Assembly: GCF_000499385.1 (NCBI RefSeq)
Contig: NW_013654478.1
Span: 1 to 64,000 of the forward strand
Direction of reading: 5' to 3'
Length of the DNA: 64,000 nt
Origin: Eimeria necatrix
Lineage: Eukaryota; Apicomplexa; Conoidasida; Eucoccidiorida; Eimeriidae
The position numbers and the translations under genes are program-made. This document shows positions 1-11,465 of the stretch, in pieces (position 1 is the stretch's first letter; each line of letters opens with the position of its first letter). The notes beneath the pieces are model-generated. The model saw nothing but the letters and a program-made list of their open reading frames with translations. It ran no database searches and was not told the DNA's origin.

Positions 1-340
1 TTGCAGTATTCACCAATACTACATTTCGTTTGCGCTAGCCAGAAAGAACAGAATGGCGCAGTTGTGCAGGAAGTAGAGCGGCCAAGCAGAAGCAGTTGAA
101 TAGGCCTTTGCACCAGCAGAAGCGCCAAAAACATCTGAAGACTGCAGCTCACACTGTTCACCAACACTACATTTCGTTTGCACTAGCCAGAAATAATGCT
201 GCTTACACTGTTCACCAATACTACATTTCGTTTGCGCTAGCGAGAAAAAACAGAATGACGCAATGATGCAGGAAGTAGAGCGGCCAAGCAGAAGCAGTTC
301 AAGCAGAAGCAGTTGGATAGGCCTTTGCAGAAATAGAAAG
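1..340. repeat. Degenerate direct repeats at window start
   Basis: A unit of about 37 bases beginning TTCACCAATACTACATTTCG occurs at 9-45, 157-193 and 211-247 with a few substitutions. The first and third copies are followed by a further shared stretch (about 49-98 and 251-300) containing GGAAGTAGAGCGGCCAAGC. The arrangement is a diverged tandem duplication with a period of about 200 bases. Nothing here reads as a gene; overlapping open frames are hydrophobic antisense frames of CAG-rich DNA. No terminal inverted repeats or transposase were seen. Confidence 0.75.
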
Positions 341-1590
341 AAGCACCAGCAAACCACAGAAAAACGCACCAGCTCCGAGCAGCACAACCAAAGAACAACA
401 GCAAGCAGCACCACTGAAGAAGAGCCTCGGGCAACACAGCCAAGAAGCAGCAGCAGCAACAAAAAGCAGCAACAGACAGCAGCACCAAGTAACTGCAGCA
501 AATATTTTGGGTAGTCTATATTTCATGCTGTTGTTACTGTTGCAGGCGTCTTGACCCAGCAATCCACATCTATTGCTGCAGTCCAAATCCCAGCCTCATG
601 GCATTCGGCTTTCCAAAAGTTTTAATCAAGTTGCTGCTGCCGCTTCAGCTGCTGTTTTGGCTTGTTAAAGAACTGCAGCTGTCTGAGCCCACTACGACGC
701 ATATGGGTGTTTCTTCTGCCCAATTTCCGAATTTCTCTGTTTCTTTCACATACCAGAAATGATGCAAAACCATACCAGAAATGATGCAAAACTCTCTGTT
801 TCTTTCACATACCAGAAATGATGCAAAACGACCATCCTGCCTATAATATACACGCTACCGGAAAAATTTTCTTCAAAACACGGTGTAACAGCGGCAAGCA
901 GCACGAAGTAGCAGCCGGTACCACCACCAGAAAGCAGCAGCAACAGCAAAAAATAGAAGGCAGCAGCAAGCAATAGCAGCAACACACTGCAGAAGGCCAA
1001 GACAGCAACACGCAACAGCAGGCAGCAGCAGCAATCAGCAGTAGCAAATAGCGGCACCGACCAGCAGCGAGCAGCAGGCAGCAGCAGCAGCAGCAAATAG
1101 CGCGCAGCAGTACGTATCAGTAGCAAGTGGCAGAAGCAAGCAGCAGCAGTACGCGACAGCACCAAGAAGCAGCAATACGGGACCGCAACAAACAACAGCA
1201 GCGAGCAGCAGCAGCCAGCAGCCGTACCACCCTGCAGAAGGAGAGGACAGACTACGAAGTGGGAACAGCGCGCAGCAGCCGCGGCGGCACGCAACAGTAA
1301 GCAGCAGAAACTGCAGCAAGTAGCAGCAGCAGCAAACAGCTGCAAACAGCATCAAGCAGCAATAGCAAGCAGCAATAGTAGCAGAACCAGCCAGCACCAG
1401 CAAGAAACAACAGCAGGCAGCAGCGGCAAATAGCAGCAGCACGCAGCATGAAGCACAGGCAAGAAGCAGCACCGAGCAGCAGCAACAGCACGCAGCTACA
1501 TCACGGAGCAACAACGAGCAACGAAAGCAAGCAGCAAAAAGCAAACAGCAGCAGCAAGAAAGCAGCAACAGGCTCCAGAAGTGAGACGCC
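341..1590. repeat. CAG-rich low-complexity region
   Basis: Dense imperfect CAG/GCA/AGC tracts run through this stretch. A separate short repeat, CATACCAGAAATGATGCAAA, occurs three times between about 749 and 828. The frames open on both strands are Ser/Gln-rich on plus and Leu/Cys/Ala-rich on minus, as any CAG tract would give. I see no conserved motif, no splice-flanked exon and no RNA gene. Confidence 0.6.
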
Positions 1591-3606
1591 CCTGGATGCT
1601 TGGTGGCCTCTGCACTTTCGAGCCTGGAGACGCAGTTCCTCCCTTTCTAGGTGTTACTCTCAGATGTTACTTCGTCGCCTCAGCAAATGCTGGAAGGCTG
1701 GTTGAAAACTCCCATGCAACGAAAACAATTTGAGCCAGCTGCTGCTGCAGTATTTGCTTTGGATGCTGCAAGTGAAAATGGTGCAGCTGCTAAAATTTGT
1801 CCTGCCGCTGCTGATGCTTCAGCTGATGCTGCATCACCAACCGTTTCCCTTTGCCAGCTCTGCTCTTCCAGCAGGGGCAGCATCAGCAGCAGCTGGAGAA
1901 GACGGTGCGGCTCACGACGCTTTCCCACTTCGTAGTCTGTGGAGTTTGGGATGAGTTGTACCTATTGGGAAGCCTCGAAATGCCATCAGACTTATTCTGG
2001 TGACCCAGTACCCAAGGCCCAAAATTGTAAGGCAATTCTTTGGATCTAGCGCCTCTTCGTAGGCTTGTTTTTTGATTCCTATCAACTGTTGTGAAGCCAG
2101 ACAGATTTGGACGAAGTTGGGAACAGCAAAATCTAGGACAATGATTCGGCCTTTGTCCGCGCAACGTTCGTGCACAGTCACTTCCCGGCATTTATATTAT
2201 TTAAAATACTAATGGGTGCGCTTTAATCCAACATCAGCCCGCCAGTAGCAGTACGGGACGCATCTTCTCTATTATGGGACGCATCTCCTCTATAAGTGGG
2301 CAGCATGCTTTAATTATTTGCTGCTCAATTACAAATAGAACTCGGAACGAACTGGAAACAACTTAATTCAAAGCCATAAACGTGATTTCATGTTAATTTC
2401 TACTTATCTAAAACGTGCAGAATGTAGGATGCCAAAATTGGGCCCTTTAAGGGTGGTTTTGGAGCACTGCAGAAGCCCATTCATGCTACAACCCAGAAAC
2501 TACCGGGCCAATGCTACGGGCCACACGCTTTTTGCATCAAGAGCTCATGAGCCGCGCATCTAGTTTCTTCGCATTAGTTTGCGAAGCCAATACTCATGTG
2601 TTAGAAGGTTAAAGGCTCGATAAACAGCTTGCAGCAGCGACAGTGCATTAGCTCTAGGCACAAATTTATCGTGTACATTTCATCATGCAGTGTAATTGTC
2701 TGCTTCTGCTGCGTGGTATTCCCGCCATTTTCTTGTTTGTCGAATTGCTGACTGGCTTTCCTGTCAAATATCCTGTTTTCAAGCGTACAATCCCTCCTCT
2801 ATTCTCAGTCTGGACTTCGTAGCCGTCACCAAGCTTTAGAGCGTCCTTCGGTTGGGATTTATCAAGCATGTCGAACTTTTGGAGCATGAGAATGGAGAGA
2901 GTAGGGTTTAATACACATTAAGCCAGCTCGATAGCTCACCCATAATTGATACATTTGATAGAAGACGTGCCTATTGGGCCTAACTAGATGGCTGGAAGTG
3001 ACTAATAGCACGACCGTTCAGCGCGAATAGTTGCATCAAGTATTTCAACGAAGACGAAGGCCCACCTATGCTAGAGAATTCGGCTGCAGCTTGCAAAACG
3101 ATACTGAAAACTTCAAGTACTTCTCTTTGCTTTTTCCGGTTTTTCTTAGGAGGTGCAGCATCTAGTGGCTGCGTACTACCGACCACTGGAACACCAGCAG
3201 CACTGAATACAGGAGTCAGCCTTCAGTAGCAACTAGTTGCACTAGGGCTAGCTTGGCTTATGTTTGTTGTATCATTAGAAGAAGACTGGTCTAAGCGGAT
3301 GCGAGTAAGTCGAGGAAATGCAGCCTATACGTTTCGTTCCATTGTTTATAACGCTCACAGACCCGCAGCCCCATTGAGTCGCCTTTCGTCAAATGGGATG
3401 ATAAACAGAATCCACGAAGCAAAAATAATTAATTAAATAAAATTAATCATTTACATGATTGATTTTTGTATTACGATGGGAAGCTAGGCTGCTGTGTGCT
3501 GAGTTGAGTGGTCAAACAAGATCCACTCCACGCATAACTGGGTGGTACGTTGGTGTTTGCCCGCCTCGTTAATTCTCGTCAGTCTCGGCATATGAATTAA
3601 AAAGAA
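1591..3606. other. No confident gene; possible minus-strand exon remnants
   Basis: Three normal-composition minus-strand frames stand out from the low-complexity surroundings: about 3186-2980, about 2887-2720 and about 2181-1912. The first (containing GSTQPLDAAPPKKNRKKQ and SSLKYLMQLFALNGRAISHF) follows a plausible acceptor ending in TATTCAG. The second contains KDALKLGDGYEVQTENRGG and the third GRIIVLDFAVPNFVQIC. They could be exons of one minus-strand gene, but I recognise no family and cannot connect them in frame. The AT-rich stretch 3421-3480 holds nothing visible. Confidence 0.25.
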
Positions 3607-6600
3607 ATGCATTCTATCAGAATGGCTGGAGAAGGGGACCGTTTCGACTACATCGAGCAACTCTGGCGCGACGCTGTCGCTGCAGGGGTGGAGCCGCTCC
3701 TTTCATTTCCACAGCGAAGATGGAAGGAATATATATCTAACTTTTCATGCGCATTTCAAGCCCAGCACCCTACTGATTTGCTTGACGGGACAATTAGGGA
3801 AAAACCAAGAGTGAACGGGAATATCACATATAAAGCCTTCCTAGCTCTCGAGGCTCATGTCAAGGCGCCCCCGCCCTGTGAACATGAAATTCAAAACGCC
3901 AAAATGCATTTCTTTGGTCAGGCTGTAAATATTTTGTGCATGCCGCCTAGCGTTGTGTGCAGCTTCTAGTGGGTGTGTGTGTGTCCGAAATTATTGAACT
4001 CAAAATGAGGTGTCGTATCAGGGCTCTCCGAATGAAACCGCGCACACGATGAGTCTTTGAACACAGTACTGCAGAAGTGGAGCAGAAGAACAAAGCTTAG
4101 TGGTAGACCCAGCAGTCACTCGACGTGTGTTTACAGAGGCAGTGGACGAAGACCCTTTCAAGGATGTGTCTGAGTTTACCTTCGTAGAGAACGGCGAGCA
4201 ATTAGCAGAAATGATTGAAGATATCACAGTAAAAAGTAATCATGGGCCAGGAATAAGGGTCTGGGGTACTGCTAAGGACAGAGGGTTGGGGTCTCTAGGC
4301 TTTGAGTTTGGCGTTTGAAGGCTTGTGGGGTCGTTGAGTTAATGTTTGAAGTCTACGCATGTACGTTTAGGATTTTGTGCAGCATATGTTGCAAAATTTG
4401 CTGCGCATTACATGGAGGTTCACTTAGGGCCTGTGAGTGAGTAGAGGTATTCGCACGAAGACGCATCTCTTGCAGTGCTTGTCGTGTATCTTTCCGTCGA
4501 GAGACGAACTGACAAAATCAACACCGCGTAAGTGATTGAATTACTTTAATGTTATTACGTATATGGCAAGCCTGTTTGTTTGCAGGGAAGAGCAGTGCGG
4601 TGGCCATTGACGTGGAGCACCACTCCCACGCCAGTTACCGAGGGTTTACCTGTTTGGTTCAAGTGTGCACGGCGACACATATTTATATAATTGACAGCCT
4701 AAATGTTTTCGAAAAACTATTTATTCTAAATAAAGTCACGGCGGACCCGTCTATTGTAAAGGTGCTGCACAACGGCGACAACGACATCACGTGGCTACAG
4801 GTGACGAAATCGCAAGGAGAGAAAGAACCTAAAACAGGCAACAGAGCAGGACTGAAGACATAAGCCAGTACAAAGACATCCTCCAGACGGGAGCAACTGG
4901 GCAATTCCAGACGAAACGTAACGAAGACAGAAACAGAAACTTGTACAGACGTGTAGGCACTGTTGCCCGCAGCGGGACTTCAACGTCTACATAATAAATG
5001 CCTTTGACACTGGAAAGGCGGCAAAGTTCCTTCACATTGCGGGCGGCACCTCCCTGAAGAACGTTTTGGCACTGGAATTCAATGAGCACAAAGAAGAATG
5101 CTACAAAACTTGCGACTGGTCGAACAGGTGAAACAACATAAGATGCTGAACCCTAGCCTCCAGAACCGAGCCCCAAAGCCTCATTTCCCGAGCCCTGGGC
5201 GTTTGGGTAGATAATCTTAGGTAAACGGATCCAGGCTAGGCGAGGTAGATCTAAACGTCGGATTTTGTATTTGACGCGCAGAGCTTAGGATTAGGGTTTA
5301 CCGTTGCGCGTGGCGCTTCTGAACCCTCTGTCGAAACGATTTGCCCGTTAATACTTCCATCTTTTATTATTTGTTTCTATTGCTGCTTCGTTTGAATTTT
5401 AGGCCCCTCACCTGGGGCATGTTGCAGTATGCTGTAAATGACGTTCGTTACTTGTTGCACCTCTACTACAGATACGCAAAACGAATCGGCAGGTAATGAA
5501 CGATGACGCGGCGAACAAAGGCAGCAGCGGCTGCAGCATCAGCAGCAAAAGCAGCAGCAACGTTGACAGGACTATTTCTGTCAGTGCTATGGTCATTTTT
5601 GATTATAAGCATGACATGGCTTCCCTGTAGGCTCATACTTTTGTAATCGATTCTTGCCTTTAGTGCTGTGATTGGTGATTCTTTTCGTCTCTTTCGCTTC
5701 TTTTCTACTTTCTTCTGCCGCATTCCGTGTGCATGTTTCTTTGTGCTCCTCCGCTTCTCTGCTCTCATCCTTTTCTGCAAAATTTTCTGGCTGCTCTTTT
5801 GGCTGCGTTTGCCGTTTCCTTTTTGTTTTCCTTAGCATATGTCTCTCAATGTGGCCGGCTCGTTGCTTATATCCCTGCTCGGGCCCCGGCTTGTACATTT
5901 GCCTGCCTGCCGTTTTTACTGTGTGCAAGTGAGAGCGTGCTACCTGTTTTTTGGCTTTTCGCCTGATTCCCGAACTGTGTATGTCTGTTAGCTTGTAGGT
6001 CTGTCACGGCGCACATGCGCATGCTCAGTAGCTGCCAGTGGGTCTTTTCTTCTTTGTTCACACTGGCGTTGTCTGCTTGACAGTTTGTCTATTTGCACTA
6101 AATCTGCATTTTTATGTGTTTATTCACGTGCCTGCATGTATGTGCGTGTATCTCCGAGTGCCCTGTGTTCGCTTGTTCACTGTATTGCCTTGCTCTTTTA
6201 TTCTTTTATTGCAATTAGTACTTGATGGGAGGCGTGCTGAAATGGTTTTTTTCTCTTTGTGTTCGCTTCATTCTTCTCTGGCTTTAGACAATCGTCTTTT
6301 TCTGGAATTTCCCTTTGCTTTGCGGTTCAGGCTCCCTGAAGCTTTGGTTTGGCCTCCTAGTGTTGATTTTCTTGTTAATTACTATTTTTGCCTTCGCTCA
6401 ACTTTAGTTTTGTGTCTCTCCAGCAAGCCGACTCGCTTTCTTCTACTGTGGCTCTGGTGGTTTCCTTTTAAGTGAAATTCTTGTTGCTACAGCTACTGCG
6501 GTTACTGCTGCTGCTGCTGCTGCTGCAGTTTTGCTGACTACAGGGAGTGTCGGCCCGTTCCAGACAAGCGTTGCAACCACTACTATGGCTAGGAGTGCTG

Positions 6601-7635
6601 CTGCCGCTGCTGATACTTTTTCTGCCGTTTTTGCTACAACTGCTGCAGATGCCTATTATGCTGCTTGTGCTGCTGCTTGCTGCTCAGGTGCATGCGTACG
6701 AGAAGGAAGTGAAAGCTATGCTGTGTAAACCATTCACGTTTCCCAAACACAAAGACTTGGAAAAGATCCTTCGGGCCCCGCAACTACGCAGACCAACCGG
6801 CAATAAACGCGCACTCGCGGTAACCTTCACAACACAATAGTAAACGAAGTAGAGCGGCAGCGGAAAAGGCCTACAAGAGCAGCGACACACGCAGGATAAA
6901 GAGCACCGTCCCGTTGCTGGGGATAATATGGGTAGAGGCAAAGGCGCAATAACAGAATGAGAGAACACGCACACGGACACAGAAAGTGGCAAAGAGGCAC
7001 ACAGTGATAAACAAAGTTAGACACACAGTATGCAATGTGGTGCTAGAGGTGCACGGCAGACCAAAGAGAATTGAATGAATTATATTTAGCACCATTTTCC
7101 GTCTGCGCTCACAACCAGATACGCGAGCGTTTGGTTGACTAGTTCACGCTGGACATGCATTCTTATGGCATTTCAAGTTCTTCTTTGGTTTTTGCGTTGG
7201 CATCTTCTGCTGGGCGTTCCTCTTTTGTGCTTCATTCTGTCATTTTGTGCTGCTGCAGGAAGCAGTTCTGGCGTGGCGAGATATTCGTAGCCGGTCAATT
7301 GACTGTTCGCGTACCTTTCTAATATCGTCACACGATTTGCCTAGAGCAATTAATTGGGTAAGCCGTAAATAGGCGTCGCACTGTAAATGACGAGAAGGCA
7401 AAGGAAAGGCGTGATTGAGGTGGAGAGGACGCGCAGCAGCACAATGTGCAAGGAAAAGCCACGAAATGGGGACAAACGCAACGGAGAGCGTTATTCGCAT
7501 TGTCGTCTTTAGGCATACCAAGCAAAGACAGGAGCTCCAATAGCGAGATGCCTGAACAGCAAAATAGGTGAAGACAAACTTCGGGAATTCGCTGCAGAAA
7601 TTGACGACCTCGTGATTTACTACGCGCAACCATGA
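3607..7635 (+). CDS. Rrp6/EXOSC10-type 3'-5' exoribonuclease of the nuclear exosome
   Basis: Multi-exon gene. Modelled exons: 3607-3924, 4067-4235, 4586-4800, 4973-5127, 5403-5492, 6688-6819, 7259-7357 and 7513-7635 (TGA). The DEDDy nuclease motifs are present: Exo I AIDVEHHSHASYRGFTCL in exon 3, Exo II VKVLHNGDNDITWLQ ending the same exon, and Exo III LQYAVNDVRYLL (Tyr and Asp) in exon 5. The last three exons give an HRDC-like domain (EAVLAWRDIRSRS, then GAPIARCLNSK and AAEIDDLVIYYAQP). The family trims nuclear RNAs with the exosome. Joins 1-5 and 6-8 keep frame. The link from exon 5 (phase 2) to exon 6 (phase 0) needs a further short exon I could not place in the T-rich 5493-6687 segment. 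The product would be about 450 residues, much shorter than human EXOSC10 (about 885), with no recognisable PMC2NT domain or C-terminal lasso. The start is the first ATG of the exon 1 frame. Confidence 0.85.
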
Positions 7636-8610
7636 AACCCTGGTGCTCACCGTACCTCCAATAGTTGGTCTTTACTTGGTCTTGCTCCACCAGCTCCTCC
7701 ACTGTACCTCCTTCTGTTTCCCTCGCATCTGCTCCAGCTTGTATTAGTCCGTTGTCTCTTTCCGTCTTGCCTTTACTTTTTTCTTTCCTTACCGGTCTTG
7801 CTAAGCCTAGCGTCGTAAGCAATCATGAAGTTCAGCGTCTTTCATTTTGGATTTTATGTGCTAGAGCGTACGCTAGCACATGCAGTGCAACGTAGGATCG
7901 CTTGCTTCGAGCACACTGCAGTTTGGAGTCACTCATGTGTCCTTTTTAATTTGGGCACCTCAAATAAGAGCGTTGCGTCCTGGCCTCGGAGTGTTTGCCT
8001 CTCGTAAACGTAGCGCTGGGAGAGCTTACATGTCGTTCAACTTTTTAATTAAAGAAACCTTTTGTCCTAATTTTTGACCTTCAGAGCGCAAGCGTAGCTG
8101 TTTAAGCTTCCGTGAAAGCGCGACGAGAGAATACAAAGGGGGAGATTTGCGGTACGCTTGGTAGGTTTCAGCAGCTCTAGGGAACTAGACAGAGATAATT
8201 CCCCTAAAACGGTAAGGAGTAGTGAAAGCTTTAGGAGGAGTGTTCTGGCAGTTCACAAGCTTCTGAAAGCATTCGAGGGCTTCCTATCATGAACAAGCGG
8301 TCTAGGGAACACGCCACGACAAAAGCTGAAAACTGGGGCGACTTAGCGGTTTGAATTTGAATCATTTCTCGCCGAGCTTTGTGGATTGTCCTAGTCAAAT
8401 GTGCAGACGATGCTGAGGGCATTTAAATGAAACCATATGCCGAGTATCGAACCCGGTAAGGAGCCTCTTCCTGTGCCATCCTCCAAAGCTGGCTAGTAAA
8501 CAGCAGCTCCTAAAGTAAACATCAGCACTTCACATAATCTGTCTTCAGGAGAGAACAAAAGGGCATTTTACCTGGAAAAGGTCCCTTTAATTGGCACAAA
8601 AAGCCACCCC
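7636..8610. other. Intergenic, no gene seen
   Basis: Normal-composition DNA between the Rrp6-like gene and the tRNA. Short open frames occur on both strands but none has a recognisable domain, codon bias or splice-linked continuation. No RNA gene or repeat is evident. Confidence 0.5.
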
Positions 8611-8684
8611 TGGTCCCAACCGGTCTCGAACCGGCGACCTTTCGGTTATTAGCCGAATGCTCTAACCAACTGAGCTATAGGACC
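8611..8684 (-). tRNA. tRNA-Ile (anticodon AAT)
   Basis: Read on the minus strand, the sequence begins GGTCCTATAGCTCAGTTGG and ends GGTTCGAGACCGGTTGGGAC plus discriminator CA. The acceptor stem GGTCCTA pairs with TGGGACC with one G-T wobble. A D-arm TAGCTCAGTTGGTTAGAGC is present. The anticodon stem ATTCGG/CCGAA closes the 7-base loop CTAATAA with AAT at positions 34-36. The T-arm GGTTCGAGACC is canonical. There is no intron and CCA is not encoded. AAT (read as IAU after A34 deamination) is the usual eukaryotic Ile isoacceptor. A TTTTT terminator on the minus strand lies just beyond the 3' end (about 8597-8601). Confidence 0.95.
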
Positions 8685-9575
8685 TGCAAGCTGGACTGGA
8701 CACTAAACTGTAGACACGGATTGCCTTACCCTGAATTGTAGACAATTACTTTGCTTTCGGAATTCTGAGCAAAGTAGTCGTGGCCAGCCACAGCTGGCCC
8801 ATTTAAGTAGCCGTCTCGGAAAGAAAATGTGTGGCGGGATTTGATACCCATCTACTTGTATCCAGGCTTCACAAAACCGCTAAAACTAAAACTCCTTGGT
8901 TAAGAAGTGTAGATACTCTCATGTAAATGAAAGAGTGCAGTATGTGGGTAGACGCGCAGAGCAGCCCTATTGTACGGGCACCAGCAACTCTGCAGAAACA
9001 AGTTGACTGAAGAGAAAGAGACAATGACCCCTCTTCCAATTACCCGACACAAGCTGCACTTGTATCCCAGCAAAAAGGGGCCTTTGAGCTCTCCTCCATG
9101 CTAATTTATTCTTTACATGGTAAAGTGCCACAGCAGCGAAGCGAACTCACTTCGAAGAGCTGTTAAGGCCTTCAGTATTCCCTCTTACAAATATACAAAA
9201 GGCTTTTCTGTCTAGGCTACAGCCGAAGTTTGATAAATGAACAGCTGGGGAAAGCCGGAAAACGTCAAAAGCCGTCAGGTGCACCAGATATATACACGGT
9301 AGAGAGACCCTTCGGCGCCCTACGATGCTTCTCGGCAAACCGTTAAGAACAAGAAGTTTCCCTCTTAAGGGCTTATTTCTTAATGTTGAGGGGTTCTGGC
9401 CCTTCTCAAAACTTCGAGCCAGGAGAGCTGGGAGTCGGACTGGCACTACCCCTACGCCTAGTGGCAGATTCCCACTTAACAAAACCCTAAAACCTAGGCC
9501 TGAGCGGAGTTAGTCTGCTACGCTCTAGGGACAATTCCCAAGCCCACGGCAAAAGGGCTTGGCCTCTAGAAATGG
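8685..9575. other. Intergenic, no gene seen
   Basis: Separates the tRNA-Ile from the 3' end of the aldehyde dehydrogenase gene. Composition is mixed with no long repeat. The small open frames carry no recognisable domain. This would include the 3' untranslated region of the dehydrogenase. Confidence 0.5.
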
Positions 9576-11465
9576 CTACAGGCCCGTCTGAATTGCTACA
9601 AACTTGGTGCTCGTGTAATCGTCTAGGGCCAAAGCAGAGCCCTCTCGGCCCATCCCCGAAGCCTTGATTCCCCCAAAGGGCACTTCGCAGGAGGAGAGGG
9701 TCCCGGTGTTGACCCCCACCATTCCGCACTGCAGCAGCTGAGCGAAGCGCACAGCCCTGCCCGCACTTTGTGTGTAAAAGTAAGCAGCAAGCCCAGCTTC
9801 CGAGTCGTTGCACTTTGCTGCTGCTTCTTCTTCAGTCTCAAACTCGTACAGACACACAATCGGGCCAAACAACTCCTCCCGCAGCACGCGAGCGTCCGCT
9901 GCCATCTCGCGGCAGTCTAGGACTGTCACTTCAAAAAAGCTGCCGCCAGCGGCCCAGGGACCCTTGGGCCCTGGGCCCTGGGGGGCCCCCGGGGCCCCGC
10001 GGGCCTTTGAGGGCGCCGCTCCCCTGGGGGCCTCCAGCCTGCTGCCGCCCAGCAGCAGCTTAGCCCCCTTCTCTAGAGCATCCTTGACCAGCTGTTCCGC
10101 GCGGTCCACCGCGGCGTGGTTGATGAGAGGCCCCACAGCCACCCCGTGGGTCTTGGGGTCCCCTACTGTTTGGTCTTTGAAAAGCTTCGTGGCCTTTCTC
10201 GTGAATTCGGCGAAGACGCTGCGGTGTACGTACACGCGATTGGGGCTGATGCAAGCCTGGCCCGAGCAGCGCAGCTTCGAAGCCAGCAGCCCCAAGACTG
10301 CCTCGTTTATATCAGCATCAGCAAAAACAACAAATGGGGCATTTCCCCCGAGCTCGAGCTGCAGCCGTTTCACAGTGTCTGCACACTGTCTGTATAGCTG
10401 GCGCCCCACAGCGGTGGAGCCCGTAAAGGACAGCAGCCGCACCTGCGGCGCTGCAGCAACAGCAGCAGCAAACGCAGCAGCACCCGCACGGCACGACGGC
10501 AGCACATTCAGCAGCCCGGGGGGGAGGCCCGCCTCCCTTGCTGCTGCTGCCAAGGCCAACGCCGACAGCGGGGCCTCTTCAGAGGGGCGCAGCAGACAGG
10601 CGTTTCCTGCTGCTAGTGCTGCTGCTGCTTTGCGAGCAGCCATGGCAAGAGGGAAGTTGAAAGGGGTGATAAGGGCGCACACCCCCAGGGGTTCCTTGAC
10701 AGTAAACTGCAGTTTGCTGCTGCCAGCAGCAGCAGGAATAGTCAATCCATTGTGCTGCCGCGCAGCCTCAGCAGCCCAGCGCACGTAGGAGGCCCCATAA
10801 ACGGCCTCTTGACGTCCCTCAGGAACAGGCTTTCCTGCTTCTGCTGTTATGAGTGCAGCCAAGGCCTCCTTGCGCTCTTCCACCAGCTTGAACCACTGCA
10901 GCAGCAAAGTACTGCGGGCCAGCACGCTGCTGCGCGCCCAATCACGCTGCGCTGCAGCAGCAACAGCAACAGCGGCTGAAACCCAAGCACTCCCCAAATT
11001 TGGAGTGCGAGCTATGGCCTCCCCAGTGCTGGGCTCATACACTGTTACGTACGGCTCAGGTCCCCCACACCGCTCGCTGCTGCCGCTTCCGCTGCCGCTG
11101 CTTGTGCTCGTGCTGCTGCTCGTGCTGCTGCTCCTGCTGCTACTTGCAGTCTCAGCAGCCACAGGCAACGGCTCATTAGGGTCCTTGACAAGCAATGAGC
11201 CCACAATTGCAGGAGTTATTTCAGGAAGAGCTGAACTCGCTGTCGACGTGCTGAGGCAGCGCCCGCCGCAAGAGAGATTTGAGGGGCCCCCTGGGGGGCC
11301 CTCCAAGAGGCCCCCTTCTGCTTGGTGGAAGCGAAAAGCAGAACTACCAGAGCGTCGACTGCATGAAGATGGAATTCTGGGATTCAGCTGATATATTTTA
11401 TCTATTTTGCCGGATAAAGAGTGCAGCGGCTGTCGAAGGGCCGCAAAGCCGTGGCGGAGAGTCAT
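9576..11465 (-). CDS. Succinate-semialdehyde dehydrogenase-like aldehyde dehydrogenase
   Basis: Uninterrupted 629-residue frame. It would oxidise succinate semialdehyde (or a related aldehyde) to the acid with NAD(P)+, the last step of the GABA shunt. ALDH landmarks in order: ALITPFNFP (264-272), FTGSTAVG (347-354), catalytic Glu371 in LELGGNAPF, catalytic Cys405 in SGQACISPNR, and the C-terminal PFGGIKASGMGREG. About 135 N-terminal residues precede the ALDH fold. They begin Arg-rich and acid-poor, suggesting a mitochondrial presequence, then run through a Ser/Thr/Gly tract (108-130). A Pro/Gly/Ala-rich insertion is encoded by GGGCCC-type DNA around 9950-10040. Two deviations: RPSE (Arg293) where the family has KPxE, and GQACISPNR instead of GQxCxxxNR with small residues. 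Homology to GabD/ALDH5 is clear; exact substrate is inference. Confidence 0.85.
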   Translation of the reverse strand: MTLRHGFAALRQPLHSLSGKIDKIYQLNPRIPSSCSRRSGSSAFRFHQAEGGLLEGPPGGPSNLSCGGRCLSTSTASSALPEITPAIVGSLLVKDPNEPLPVAAETASSSRSSSTSSSTSTSSGSGSGSSERCGGPEPYVTVYEPSTGEAIARTPNLGSAWVSAAVAVAAAAQRDWARSSVLARSTLLLQWFKLVEERKEALAALITAEAGKPVPEGRQEAVYGASYVRWAAEAARQHNGLTIPAAAGSSKLQFTVKEPLGVCALITPFNFPLAMAARKAAAALAAGNACLLRPSEEAPLSALALAAAAREAGLPPGLLNVLPSCRAGAAAFAAAVAAAPQVRLLSFTGSTAVGRQLYRQCADTVKRLQLELGGNAPFVVFADADINEAVLGLLASKLRCSGQACISPNRVYVHRSVFAEFTRKATKLFKDQTVGDPKTHGVAVGPLINHAAVDRAEQLVKDALEKGAKLLLGGSRLEAPRGAAPSKARGAPGAPQGPGPKGPWAAGGSFFEVTVLDCREMAADARVLREELFGPIVCLYEFETEEEAAAKCNDSEAGLAAYFYTQSAGRAVRFAQLLQCGMVGVNTGTLSSCEVPFGGIKASGMGREGSALALDDYTSTKFVAIQTGL